NCBI RefSeq assembly: GCF_900110505.1
Contig: NZ_FODZ01000003.1
Coordinates: 105,062 to 169,061, forward strand
DNA length: 64,000 nucleotides
DNA from: Luteibacter sp. UNC138MFCol5.1
GTDB lineage: Bacteria > Pseudomonadota > Gammaproteobacteria > Xanthomonadales > Rhodanobacteraceae
Direction: 5' to 3'
Shown piece by piece: positions 45,465-58,519 of this stretch. The position numbers and the translations under genes were made by a program. The notes under the pieces were generated by a model. That model was not told the DNA's origin and did no database searches. It saw nothing but the letters and a program-made list of their open reading frames with translations. Numbering within the stretch: the first letter of the stretch is position 1; every line of letters begins with the position of its first letter.

Positions 45465-45504
45465 ACGGTGCGTCACGGCGGGGCGATCGGTCGCGATGTG
45501 TCGC

Positions 45505-47298
<1,794 letters not shown>

Positions 47299-47305
47299 CA
47301 CGGCG

Positions 47306-47611
47306 TCAGAGCGTCTCGCCCGAGACCGGCGTGCGTGAAATCGAGGTGCCATCGTCGTCCTTGTCGTTGTCGCCGTCCGTCTCGTCGTCCGGCGTCTCCA
47401 CGCTGTCCGGACCGATCTGCATCTGCGCGACGATGAAGGGTCGTTCGCCGATGAGGCGATGCAGCGCGTCGCGATCGCCGTTTCGCAAGGCGGTCCGCGT
47501 TTCATCGTCGATGTCGATGTCGGCAAGGGCTGCTTCGAGCGCTTCCGCATCGGCATGGCGAAGCGTCGCATCGCTGCCGACGCGCTCGAGGAATTCGATC
47601 AGTTTCGACAT
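47306..47611 (-). CDS. Small acidic protein of unknown function
   Basis: A 101-residue protein with no signal peptide or membrane helix. The first 55 residues (MSKLIEFLERVGSDATLRHA onward) look helical and amphipathic and loosely recall Nif11-type or short regulatory helical domains. The C-terminal part is a strongly acidic disordered tail (TPDDETDGDNDKDDDGTS). I do not recognise it firmly. It starts a likely two-gene unit with the TPR-GGDEF gene. Confidence 0.7.
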   Translation of the reverse strand: MSKLIEFLERVGSDATLRHADAEALEAALADIDIDDETRTALRNGDRDALHRLIGERPFIVAQMQIGPDSVETPDDETDGDNDKDDDGTSISRTPVSGETL

Positions 47612-47793
47612 CTACCCGCCCCTTGAGCCGGGAGCGCGCCCGGCCCACCCTGCCAGCCTCCCCTCGAGGCCGCCCGCGCACGGATCATAGCCCCATGAGA
47701 GCGCGTCGAGTAGTAGGCCACTCGGCCGGGGACGAAAGGAAATGTGATGGCGGATCAGATACCTGGCACGACAGGCATCGTCCGAGGCACGCG

Positions 47794-48285
47794 TTAGGCG
47801 TCGAGGTAGACGACGCAGTCGATACCCTGACGGGCCATCTTCGCGTAAGGACAAAGGCGTTCCGTGTTGCGAACCAGCGCGGCGGCGACGCGCCGCTCGA
47901 CGCCCGGCAGCGCGATACGGACCCTGGCGGCCAGGGTGAACAGGCCGTCCATCGGATCGCGGCCGAACGTCACCTCAGCGGTCACCTCGGCATCCGGAAT
48001 GTCTACCCGCTCGCGCGCCGCCAGCAGGTTCAGGGCACCGTGGAAGCAGGCGGCGAAGCCCGCCGCGAACAGTTGCTCCGGGTTGGTGCCGCCGCCCGGT
48101 CCGCCGAGCTCCGTCGGCAGGCGCAAGGCCACGTCCAGGTGGCCGTCGGTCGAGCGTGCGCTTCCGGAGGCGCGACCGTGCCGCGCCTCGCCGCCGGTGA
48201 CGCGTACGCTCGCGGTGTACAGCGGCTGGAAGTCCGGGCCGCCATACCTGTCGAGGAAGGAAAGCGGCGGGGGTGTCGGCTTCAC
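47794..48285 (-). CDS. Organic hydroperoxide resistance protein, Ohr/OsmC family
   Basis: A thiol peroxidase of 163 residues that reduces organic hydroperoxides. The two conserved cysteines are in AACFHGALNLL and ERLCPYAK, and the TNPEQLFAAGFAACF motif is typical of Ohr. It has an N-terminal extension of about 20 residues relative to usual Ohr. The start is a GTG (48285) after GGAAGGACG. It is the last gene of the minus-strand arm of the redox locus, 15 bases after the SDR gene. Confidence 0.92.
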   Translation of the reverse strand: MKPTPPPLSFLDRYGGPDFQPLYTASVRVTGGEARHGRASGSARSTDGHLDVALRLPTELGGPGGGTNPEQLFAAGFAACFHGALNLLAARERVDIPDAEVTAEVTFGRDPMDGLFTLAARVRIALPGVERRVAAALVRNTERLCPYAKMARQGIDCVVYLDA

Positions 48286-48300
48286 CGTGGACGTCCTTCC

Positions 48301-49068
48301 TCAGGCCGCGGCCGCGGGCGTTCGCGCGGCGAACCACTCGTCGAACCCGATCGTGCCGAGGCGCGCGTCCCCACGGGGCACAAGAGTGTCCGGCTCCAGC
48401 ACCGCACCGAAGTACGGTGTCCCCGCGGAACCGATCACGCGGCGAGCATCGCCCGTCTTCGTCAGATACGTGGCCACGAGGTCGGCCATGCTGAACCTCG
48501 CAGGGCCCGCGATCTCGACGACCTGCGTCGTCGGCGGCTCGAGCGTCGCGTCCGCGACCAGCCTGGCGACATCGTCGGCAGCGATCGGCTGGATGTTGGC
48601 CGTCGGCATGTGGACGTCCGCGCCCTTCTCGCCCGATGCGACGATGCCTGGCACGAACTCCATGAACTGCGTGGAATGGACGATGGTGTAAGGCACGCCG
48701 GCGGCGCGTATGAGTTTCTCCTGCGCGACCTTGCCGGCGAAGTAACCGCTGCCGAGGCGATCGAGATCGTCGGTGCCGACGACCGACAGCGCGACATGGT
48801 GCGTCACGCCGGCCCTCTTCTCGGCTTCCGCGATGTTCCTGCCCGCGGTGGTAAAGAACGCGATGACGTCGTCTTTCGCGAACGACGGCGAGTTGGAGAG
48901 ATCGACGACCGTATCGACGCCGGCCATGGCGGCGTCGAGCCCTTCGCCCGTGAGCGTGTTCACGCCCGTCGAAGGCGCGGCAGGCGTCACGTCATGGCCC
49001 GCGTCGCGCAGACGGTTGACTACCTTGGAACCGATGAGGCCCGTGCCTCCGATGACGAGGATCTTCAT
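48301..49068 (-). CDS. NAD(P)-binding SDR/NmrA-like protein
   Basis: A 255-residue atypical short-chain dehydrogenase (NmrA/SDR_a5-like) with the N-terminal GGTGLIGSKVV dinucleotide-binding motif and the IAGPARFSMADLV segment. The catalytic YxxxK of classical SDRs is not in its usual place, so it may be a redox sensor or an isomerase-like enzyme. Such epimerase/oxidoreductase genes are common neighbours of ECF41 sigma genes. AAAGGTGAT precedes the ATG. Confidence 0.88.
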   Translation of the reverse strand: MKILVIGGTGLIGSKVVNRLRDAGHDVTPAAPSTGVNTLTGEGLDAAMAGVDTVVDLSNSPSFAKDDVIAFFTTAGRNIAEAEKRAGVTHHVALSVVGTDDLDRLGSGYFAGKVAQEKLIRAAGVPYTIVHSTQFMEFVPGIVASGEKGADVHMPTANIQPIAADDVARLVADATLEPPTTQVVEIAGPARFSMADLVATYLTKTGDARRVIGSAGTPYFGAVLEPDTLVPRGDARLGTIGFDEWFAARTPAAAA

Positions 49069-49144
49069 GGTGGATCACCTTTCTTGACTGGCGTACAGGA
49101 ATGCTAGGACCGGTGGCTTGTAGCCAGTAGCCCCGGCGCATGGC

Positions 49145-50152
49145 TCACCGTGTTGCCGAAGTGGCAACAATCGGAAGCGTGGTTCCGCATTCGAGATCGA
49201 GCTCCCGAATGGCGGCGATCATGAAATCGATGAACACGCGGATGCGCGATGGCAGCTGCTGCCGGCTCTGGTAACAGAGGTAGTGGCCACGATCGTCGGG
49301 CGCGTACTCCGGCAGGCAGGCGACGATCCGTCCCGCACGCAGGTGCTCGCACACCTGGTAACCGGCGAGCTGGGCGACGCCTCGATGCTCCAGCACCGCC
49401 TGCAGGACGAGGTCGGCATCGTTGAACACCTCCATCGACGGCGGCAGCACCTTGCGCAGGCGACCCTCGACCTTGAACTCCCAGTCCGCGATGCGGCCGG
49501 ACGCCGTGCGGTAATGCACCGCCGGCCGCGCGAGGAGGTCGTCGATCTGGTCGATGTCGCCGCGATCGCGCAGGTACGTGGGCGTCGCCACGACGAACAT
49601 CTGCATGGGGACGATCTGCCGCGCGATCACCTGACTGTCCTCCATGCGACCGTCGCGGAACGCGACATCGATGCGGTCACCCGTGAAATCGACCGGACGG
49701 TCGTCGAGCACCAGGTCGATGCCGATCTCGGGAAACGCGTCGCGAAACCTGTGCAACAGCGGCGCCACCACCTGGCGGCCGAATCCGACCGGCGCGCCGA
49801 TGCGCAACTGGCCTCGCGGCGGCCCGTCGCGCAGTTCGCGCATGTCGTCGAGCGCCTGCGCGATGCGCTCGACACCCGGGTTGCAATTCTCGAAGAAGAT
49901 CGCGCCCTCGGCGGTCAGCGCGGTGCTGCGCGTGGTGCGCGAAAAGAGGCGCGCACCCACCTGCTGTTCCAGCTTCTGCACGCTTCGGCTCACCGCCGAC
50001 CGGCCGATGCCGAGACGATCCGCGGCGCGGGCGAAACTGCCTTCCGTGACCACGGCGATGAACGCGATCACACCGGCATAACTGGCTGAAAACGAGGAGG
50101 CGAGCGCATCCGGGGCATTCGGCCGCGAGGGATGGATGGGGTGGATGGACAT
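49145..50152 (-). CDS. LysR family transcriptional regulator
   Basis: A 335-residue LysR regulator with an N-terminal extension of about 25 residues before the helix-turn-helix (about 25-85, GVIAFIAVVTEGSFARAADRLGIGRSAVSRSVQKL). The effector domain follows, closest in appearance to the AaeR/DmlR-like group. It starts three bases after the stop of the region-4-only sigma gene and precedes the SDR and Ohr genes on the same strand, so it probably controls this locus. Confidence 0.9.
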   Translation of the reverse strand: MSIHPIHPSRPNAPDALASSFSASYAGVIAFIAVVTEGSFARAADRLGIGRSAVSRSVQKLEQQVGARLFSRTTRSTALTAEGAIFFENCNPGVERIAQALDDMRELRDGPPRGQLRIGAPVGFGRQVVAPLLHRFRDAFPEIGIDLVLDDRPVDFTGDRIDVAFRDGRMEDSQVIARQIVPMQMFVVATPTYLRDRGDIDQIDDLLARPAVHYRTASGRIADWEFKVEGRLRKVLPPSMEVFNDADLVLQAVLEHRGVAQLAGYQVCEHLRAGRIVACLPEYAPDDRGHYLCYQSRQQLPSRIRVFIDFMIAAIRELDLECGTTLPIVATSATR

Positions 50153-50155
50153 GTC

Positions 50156-50494
50156 TTACTTCCTCGTCGCGGCAGCCGCATGGATTCGTTCGTGCGCCTC
50201 GTCGACCAGTCGCCGGCAGGCGGCCGCGTCCCTGTGCAGCAAAGCCGCCACGTCGTCGATGCTCGCTTCGAACACGTCGCTCAACAGCAGCGCCAGGCGG
50301 GCATCCGCCGGGAGCCGGTCGAGCGCATCGAGGAGCCCTAGCCACACGGCCGGTTCCGGCTGGCGGCTCGCCAGCTCTCGTCGCAGCCGCTCGTACGTGG
50401 AATGCATCGGGTCCATATCGATCAGACGAAGCAGCCGGTCGATCTGTGACGCCTCCGATTGGTTCCCGTTGCGCAACACCGTGGTCACGCCCAC
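50156..50494 (-). CDS. Region-4-only sigma-factor-like protein
   Basis: A 112-residue protein (GTG start) whose second half (about 50-108, LGLLDALDRLPADARLALLL and AAACRRLVDEAHERI) aligns by eye with region 4 of the ECF41 sigma factor at 51642 (LLLLERLSPEARAAFLLREV and EAACRQLVHRAKDQL). Region 2, needed to bind the -10 and core enzyme, is absent; the first 45 residues are unrelated and charged. It is coupled to the LysR gene (3-base gap). It could be a remnant of a duplicated ECF41 gene or a working antagonist or DNA-binding protein. Confidence 0.72.
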   Translation of the reverse strand: MGVTTVLRNGNQSEASQIDRLLRLIDMDPMHSTYERLRRELASRQPEPAVWLGLLDALDRLPADARLALLLSDVFEASIDDVAALLHRDAAACRRLVDEAHERIHAAAATRK

Positions 50495-50583
50495 GGATCT
50501 ACCGGCGGCGATGGCGCGAACCTAGCCTGTACTCGCCCCGCCCCCTGCGGCGGGAACCCTCACCCCTGACGAAGGATGACGAC

Positions 50584-51120
50584 ATGAACGCCCAGACCGC
50601 CCCGTCGCAGAGCGACGACTCCGTCCAGCAGCCCGTAGTGCCGAAGACGCGTCTCGACTACATGAAGGAAGCGCCGGCGCTGACCAAGAAGCTGATGGAA
50701 CTGAGCATGGTCGCCGCGAAGAGCGCGCTCGGCGACACGATCCTGGATCTGGTCAAGATCCGTGCCTCACAGCTCAACGGCTGCAGCTTCTGCATCGACA
50801 TGCACGTGAAGGAGGCGACGATCCACGGCGAGCGCGCCCTGCGCCTGCACCATGTGGCCGCGTGGCGCGAATCGAACCTTTTCGTTCCGAAGGAACGCGC
50901 GGCGCTGGCGTGGACCGAGGTGCTCACGCAGATTCCGGTCAACGGCGTGCCGGACGACATCTACGAACGGGTGCGCGGTCAGTTCTCGGAAGCCGAACTC
51001 GCCGAACTGACCTTTTCAATCATGATCATCAACGCGTGGAACCGCGCGAACGTCGCCTTCCGTCCGGTGCCGGGCGGTCTCGACAAGGAATGGCACCTCG
51101 ACAGAGCCAACCTGGCCTGA
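50584..51120 (+). CDS. Carboxymuconolactone decarboxylase / AhpD-like protein
   Basis: A 178-residue CMD-family protein with the redox motif CSFC in NGCSFCIDMHVKEA, typical of AhpD-like alkylhydroperoxidases. The N-terminal 20 residues are a non-conserved tail. The ATG at 50584 is preceded by GAAGGATGA. It is first gene of the plus-strand arm (CMD, cupin, ECF41). CMD proteins are the classical partners of ECF41 sigma factors. Confidence 0.93.
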   Translation: MNAQTAPSQSDDSVQQPVVPKTRLDYMKEAPALTKKLMELSMVAAKSALGDTILDLVKIRASQLNGCSFCIDMHVKEATIHGERALRLHHVAAWRESNLFVPKERAALAWTEVLTQIPVNGVPDDIYERVRGQFSEAELAELTFSIMIINAWNRANVAFRPVPGGLDKEWHLDRANLA

Positions 51121-51148
51121 CTCCCCAACCGCAAGAAGGATCGAACCG

Positions 51149-51571
51149 ATGCGTACGATGAAGACAATCGCGATGTTGCTGGCCCTCGCGCCGCTCGGCG
51201 CGTTCGCCCACGGCGACGAACACGGCAACGGCGGCGCGCCGATGGCGAAGGTCACCGAGCTGTTCACCAAGGTGGCCGCCGACAACCCGAAGAAGGAACT
51301 CGAGCTGATTACGGTCGAATACCCGCCGGGCGCGGTGGACCCCGTTCACCGGCACGACGCCCAGGCCATCGTCTATGTGATCGAGGGCCAGATCGTGATG
51401 GGTGTGAAGGGCCAGCCCAACAAGACCCTGAACCCGGGCGACGTCTACTACGAGGGCCCCGACGACCTGCATACCGTCGGCCGCAACGCCAGCGCCACCA
51501 GGCCGGCGAAGTTCGTCGTGTTCTTCCTGAAGGACAAGGGCGCGCCGATCCTCACGCTGACGGACAAGTAA
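51149..51571 (+). CDS. Exported cupin protein
   Basis: A 140-residue protein with a signal peptide (about 1-21, ending GAFAHG) and a single cupin domain (about 45-130) with metal ligands in PVHRHDAQAIVYVIEG and the second-motif His in DDLHTVG. A His/Gly-rich HGDEHGNGG segment follows the signal. Probably periplasmic. It lies 28 bases after the CMD gene and 70 before the ECF41 gene; AAGAAGGATCG is the Shine-Dalgarno. Confidence 0.9.
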   Translation: MRTMKTIAMLLALAPLGAFAHGDEHGNGGAPMAKVTELFTKVAADNPKKELELITVEYPPGAVDPVHRHDAQAIVYVIEGQIVMGVKGQPNKTLNPGDVYYEGPDDLHTVGRNASATRPAKFVVFFLKDKGAPILTLTDK

Positions 51572-51611
51572 CCCCTTGCCGGCGGCTGGCCAGTACTTTT
51601 TTCACAAGACA

Positions 51612-51638
51612 TGTCACAAAGTTCCCATCAGGATCGTC
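51612..51638 (+). promoter_or_regulatory. ECF41-type promoter in front of the sigma gene
   Basis: TGTCACA (51612-51618) and CGTC (51635-51638) are spaced by 16 bases. This matches the promoter signature reported for ECF41 sigma factors. It lies immediately before the ECF41 coding start, so the gene probably activates itself; the transcript would have little or no leader. Confidence 0.7.
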
Positions 51639-51641
51639 CTG

Positions 51642-52544
51642 ATGGGAATGACAGAAGCCACGGCCACTTTCTCCGCGCTGCGTCCCCGCCTGCACGGTAT
51701 CGCCTATCGCATGCTCGGATCCGTCGCGGAAGCCGAAGATGTCGTGCAGGACATCTGGCTGAGCTGGAACGGCGTGTGTCCGGGCAGCGTGGACAATCCC
51801 GAGGCGTGGCTCGTCGCCGCGACGACGAGGCGGTCCATCGATCGCCTCCGGGCCGCCAAGGCGCGCCGCGAGGAGTACGTGGGCATCTGGCTGCCGGAGC
51901 CCGTCCTGACCGACGAGGGCGCTTCGCCCGAGGACATCCGGGAGCTCGCCGACGACGTCTCCGTGGCGTTCCTGCTGCTGCTCGAGCGGCTGTCGCCGGA
52001 GGCGCGCGCGGCGTTCCTGCTTCGCGAGGTGTTCGACGTCGACTATCCGGAACTCGCCGCGACGATCGGCAAGAGCGAAGCGGCGTGTCGCCAGCTCGTG
52101 CATCGAGCAAAGGACCAGCTACGCAACGAGCGAGCGCGCCAGCGCGTTCCCACGGAACAGCACCTGTCGCTGATGCGGCGGTTCGCCGAGGCGATGGCCA
52201 GCGGCGATTTCCCGGCGATCCGCTCGATGCTGGCGGCGGATGCCGAGCTCTCCGGCGACGGCGGAGGCAAGGTCGTCAGTTTCCCGAAGCCGCTGCTCGG
52301 CGGACAGCGCATCGCCCAGCTCTTCTACGCGGCGCACCTGCGATTCGGCGCGGGCGTGCAGGTGCGTGTGGTGCGCATCAATGGCGAATGGTCGCTGCTG
52401 CGCTACATCGACGGCGTCCTGGAATCCGCGCAGACGTACGTCACCGACGGCGAGACGATCCACAGCATCCACGTGCAGCGCAATCCGGACAAACTGGAGC
52501 GCATCGTGCGCGGGCTGCAGGGGTTCACGCCGCTGGGCGACTGA
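51642..52544 (+). CDS. ECF41-family RNA polymerase sigma factor with SnoaL-like C-terminal domain
   Basis: A 300-residue sigma factor with region 2 (about 5-70, HGIAYRMLGSVAEAEDVVQD), region 4 (about 105-165) and a fused C-terminal regulatory domain (about 170-300) that replaces a separate anti-sigma factor. The three ECF41 signature motifs are present: WLPEP in the linker, DGGGK in the C-terminal domain, and NPDKL near the end. Neighbouring CMD and SDR genes fit known ECF41 contexts. Given the promoter ending at 51638, the start may instead be the in-frame ATG at 51648. Confidence 0.94.
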   Translation: MGMTEATATFSALRPRLHGIAYRMLGSVAEAEDVVQDIWLSWNGVCPGSVDNPEAWLVAATTRRSIDRLRAAKARREEYVGIWLPEPVLTDEGASPEDIRELADDVSVAFLLLLERLSPEARAAFLLREVFDVDYPELAATIGKSEAACRQLVHRAKDQLRNERARQRVPTEQHLSLMRRFAEAMASGDFPAIRSMLAADAELSGDGGGKVVSFPKPLLGGQRIAQLFYAAHLRFGAGVQVRVVRINGEWSLLRYIDGVLESAQTYVTDGETIHSIHVQRNPDKLERIVRGLQGFTPLGD

Positions 52545-52558
52545 GGCACGCAAAAAAA

Positions 52559-52577
52559 ACGCCCCGCGAAGGGGCGT
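52559..52577. terminator. Bidirectional terminator between the ECF41 gene and greA
   Basis: A 7-bp stem ACGCCCC / GGGGCGT with a 5-base loop, flanked by an A-run on the left and CTTTT on the right. It can terminate the plus-strand sigma transcript and the minus-strand carAB-greA transcript. Confidence 0.9.
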
Positions 52578-52605
52578 CTTTTCACGATGCCGCCAGGCGT
52601 GCGGA

Positions 52606-53084
52606 TCAGACGTACCGCACGCCCTTGATCTCGTACGTCTTCACGCCGTTGGGCGCCTTGAAGTCGAACTCGTCGCCCTCGCTCTTGCCGATCAGCGCAC
52701 GGGCGATCGGCGAGGACACCGCGATGAGGTTCTGCTTGATGTCCGCTTCCAGGTCGCCAACGATCTGGTAGGTGACCTCGGCATCCGTGTCGAGATCGAC
52801 GAGCTCGACGATGGCGCCGAACACGATGCGCTTGCCCACGCTGAGCCGCTCGGTGTCGATGACTTCCGAGTTCGACAGCGCGGCTTCCAGCTCGGCGATA
52901 CGGCCTTCGTTGAAACCGTGCATCTCGCGCGCGGCGTGGTATTCCGCGTTTTCCTTGAGGTCGCCGTGCGCGCGGGCTTCCGCCACCGCAGCGACGATTT
53001 CGGGGCGCTTCACGCGCTTCAGGTACTCGAGTTCGTCGCGCAGGCGATCGGCACCCTTCTGGGTCATGGGAGGACGGGTCGCGC

Positions 53085-53088
<4 letters not shown>
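52606..53088 (-). CDS. greA: Transcription elongation factor GreA
   Basis: GreA rescues backtracked RNA polymerase by stimulating transcript cleavage. The 160-residue protein has the N-terminal coiled coil (1-78, with the tip acidic pair in [18 protein letters not shown]) and a C-terminal FKBP-like domain ([16 protein letters not shown]). The ATG at 53088 overlaps the carB stop (ATGA), so greA is the third gene of the carAB operon and translationally coupled. Confidence 0.97.
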
Positions 53089-56312
<3,224 letters not shown>

Positions 56313-56366
56313 GGTTTCTCTCGCGTGCTTATGCGGATGGATGAGCGGTACGGGACGAGCGGCGCG

Positions 56367-57509
56367 TCAGGACGCGCGCTTCGCCTTGTGCTCTTCCATC
56401 GAGGCGATGAACGTGTCGAACAGGTAACCGACGTCTTCCGGACCGGGGCTCGCTTCCGGGTGGCCCTGGAAGCAGAACGCCGGGCGATCCGTCAGGGCGA
56501 AGCCCTGCAGCGAGCCGTCGAACAGCGAGGTGTGCGTGATGCGCACGTTGCCCGGCAGCGTCGCCGGATCGACCGCGAAACCGTGGTTCTGCGAGCTGAT
56601 CAGCACGCGGCCGGTGTCGTGGTCCTTCACCGGGTGGTTCGCGCCGTGGTGGCCGAACTTCATCTTCAGCGTCTTCGCGCCGATCGCGAGCGCCATGATC
56701 TGGTGGCCGAGGCAGATGCCGAAGGTCGGGATCTTCGTTTCCAGGATCTGCTTCGTCGCTTCGATCGCGTAATCGCACGCGGCCGGATCGCCCGGGCCGT
56801 TCGCCAGGAAGATGCCGTCCGGATTCATCGCGAGCACCTCGGAGGCGGGCGTCTGCGCCGGCACCACCGTGATGTCGACACCGCGGCCGGCGAGCAGGCG
56901 CAGGATGTTCTGCTTCACGCCGTAGTCGAAAGCCACCACGCGGAATTTCTTCGGCGCGTTGTAGAAGGCCTGCTTGTCGAGGTCGTAGACGCCCTCGGAC
57001 CACTGGTAGGTCTTCGTGGTGCTGACGACCTTGGCCAGGTCCATGCCGTTGAGGCCCGGGAAGGCCTTCGCCTTCGCCACCGCCGCGTCGGCGTCGATCG
57101 CGTCGCCCGCGACGATGCAGCCGTTGAGGGCGCCCTTCTCGCGCAGGATGCGCGTGAGGCGGCGCGTGTCGATGCCGGCGATGGCGACGATGCCGTGGCG
57201 TTCGAGGTACTGCGGCAGCGGTTCGACGCTGCGCCAGTTGCTCGCCAGTCGGGGCACGTCGCGCACGATCAGGCCGGCGGCGTGGACGCGGTCGGCTTCG
57301 ACGTCGACCTCGTTGGTGCCGGTGTTGCCGATGTGCGGATACGTCAGGGTGACGATCTGGCGGGAGTACGACGGGTCGGTCAGGATTTCCTGGTAACCGG
57401 TCATGGCGGTGTTGAACACCACCTCGCCAACCGTCTCACCGCGGGCACCGACCGCGTGGCCGTGAAAAACGCTGCCGTCTTCGAGAGCAAGCAGAGCAGG
57501 AGTACGCAT
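56367..57509 (-). CDS. carA: Carbamoyl-phosphate synthase small subunit
   Basis: CarA is the glutaminase subunit that feeds ammonia to CarB. The 380-residue protein has an N-terminal CPSase_sm domain (1-150) and a class I glutamine amidotransferase domain with the nucleophile Cys in [13 protein letters not shown] and the His-Glu pair in [11 protein letters not shown]. The ATG at 57509 fits the family start ([15 protein letters not shown]). The 218 bases upstream, shared with the divergent oxygenase gene, contain no recognisable structured leader. Confidence 0.97.
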   Translation of the reverse strand: MRTPALLALEDGSVFHGHAVGARGETVGEVVFNTAMTGYQEILTDPSYSRQIVTLTYPHIGNTGTNEVDVEADRVHAAGLIVRDVPRLASNWRSVEPLPQYLERHGIVAIAGIDTRRLTRILREKGALNGCIVAGDAIDADAAVAKAKAFPGLNGMDLAKVVSTTKTYQWSEGVYDLDKQAFYNAPKKFRVVAFDYGVKQNILRLLAGRGVDITVVPAQTPASEVLAMNPDGIFLANGPGDPAACDYAIEATKQILETKIPTFGICLGHQIMALAIGAKTLKMKFGHHGANHPVKDHDTGRVLISSQNHGFAVDPATLPGNVRITHTSLFDGSLQGFALTDRPAFCFQGHPEASPGPEDVGYLFDTFIASMEEHKAKRAS

Positions 57510-57727
57510 GGGATGGCCGCCTTCAGGTGCAGCAAAGCCCGCAAGCCAGCAGGAATGCGGCTCGTGGGCCTTGGGGATAAGGAATCGTAGGGCGGGTAAG
57601 AATGATAGGTGCGAACGCCCTTCCTGTCCACCGGGAATCGCTGAATGAAACGTGCGCGAATGTCGCGGGGAACCCGGCCTGACACGATACAATGCCCGCC
57701 GTGGTAGCCCATCCGAGAACCGCCCGC

Positions 57728-58411
57728 ATGCTGCTGGACCCCGCCCGCCTGGAACGTCCCGACACCGACATCAGGCACGAGCCGTTTTCGTTCATGATCG
57801 CCCATGGGCAGTTGCCGGACGACGCCCGCGGCGACCTTGACCGGGACTTCCCCCAGTACAGCAGCGCCGGCTTCTTCCCGTACGATGCGAGCGACTGCGG
57901 GCCGTCGGTCAACGAGCTGGTCGAACAGATGACCTCGCGGGAGTTCTCCGCCGCGATCGGCCGCCACCTGGGCATCGACGGGCTCGAGAACTACCCCACC
58001 CTCGTGACCCTCTGCCGCCTGCTCAACCGCCGGCACGGCACGATCCACACCGACAGCAAGTCGAAGATCGCCACCGCGCTGATCTACCTCAACCCGATGT
58101 GGCCCGACACCAGCGATGGCTGCCTGCGATTCCTCAAGTCGATCAACGACATCGACGACATCGTCGCGCCCGAGTTGAAGCCGCTGTACGGCGAGTTCGC
58201 CGTCTTCCGCCGGGCCGAGAACTCCTTCCACGGGCACCTGCCCTACGAGGGCGAGCGCCGGGTGATCCAGGTGGCCTGGCTCACCTCCGAGGAGGAAAAG
58301 GCCCGCAAGACCAAGCGCGGCAAGTTCTCGCGGGTGTTCAAGAAGATCTTCGGCAAGCTCGATCGCAGGGTCGGCGCCGACCGCGACCGGAACGCCTCGC
58401 ATCCGGATTGA
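57728..58411 (+). CDS. 2OG-Fe(II) oxygenase superfamily protein
   Basis: A 227-residue cytoplasmic protein with a double-stranded beta-helix oxygenase pattern: the metal ligands HTD (in TIHTDSKSK) and the distal His in [12 protein letters not shown], followed by RRVIQVAWL with the 2-oxoglutarate-binding Arg. The substrate is unknown. The C-terminus is rich in Lys and Arg. The ATG at 57728 is preferred; the alternative at 57692 overlaps a -10-like TACAAT (57688-57693). It is divergent from carA and convergent with the CaCA gene across a hairpin. Confidence 0.82.
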   Translation: MLLDPARLERPDTDIRHEPFSFMIAHGQLPDDARGDLDRDFPQYSSAGFFPYDASDCGPSVNELVEQMTSREFSAAIGRHLGIDGLENYPTLVTLCRLLNRRHGTIHTDSKSKIATALIYLNPMWPDTSDGCLRFLKSINDIDDIVAPELKPLYGEFAVFRRAENSFHGHLPYEGERRVIQVAWLTSEEEKARKTKRGKFSRVFKKIFGKLDRRVGADRDRNASHPD

Positions 58412-58440
58412 GCGTCGTCGCGGGTTTCCCGCTGACGCGG

Positions 58441-58510
58441 GATCGCCGATACGATCGGCTCCCACCCTCCGGTAGCTACCAACGGGTGGGAGCCGATCGT
58501 ATCGGCGATC
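58441..58510. repeat. Paired GTGGGAGCCGATCGTATCGG repeat forming a 27-bp hairpin
   Basis: A perfect 27-bp inverted repeat (58441-58467 and 58484-58510) with a 16-base loop lies between two convergent genes. Each arm is a copy of the dispersed repeat also found at 43454 and 59795 (variant T for C in the centre). It probably acts as a bidirectional 3'-end structure. Confidence 0.85.
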
Positions 58511-58519
58511 CGGAGTCCC

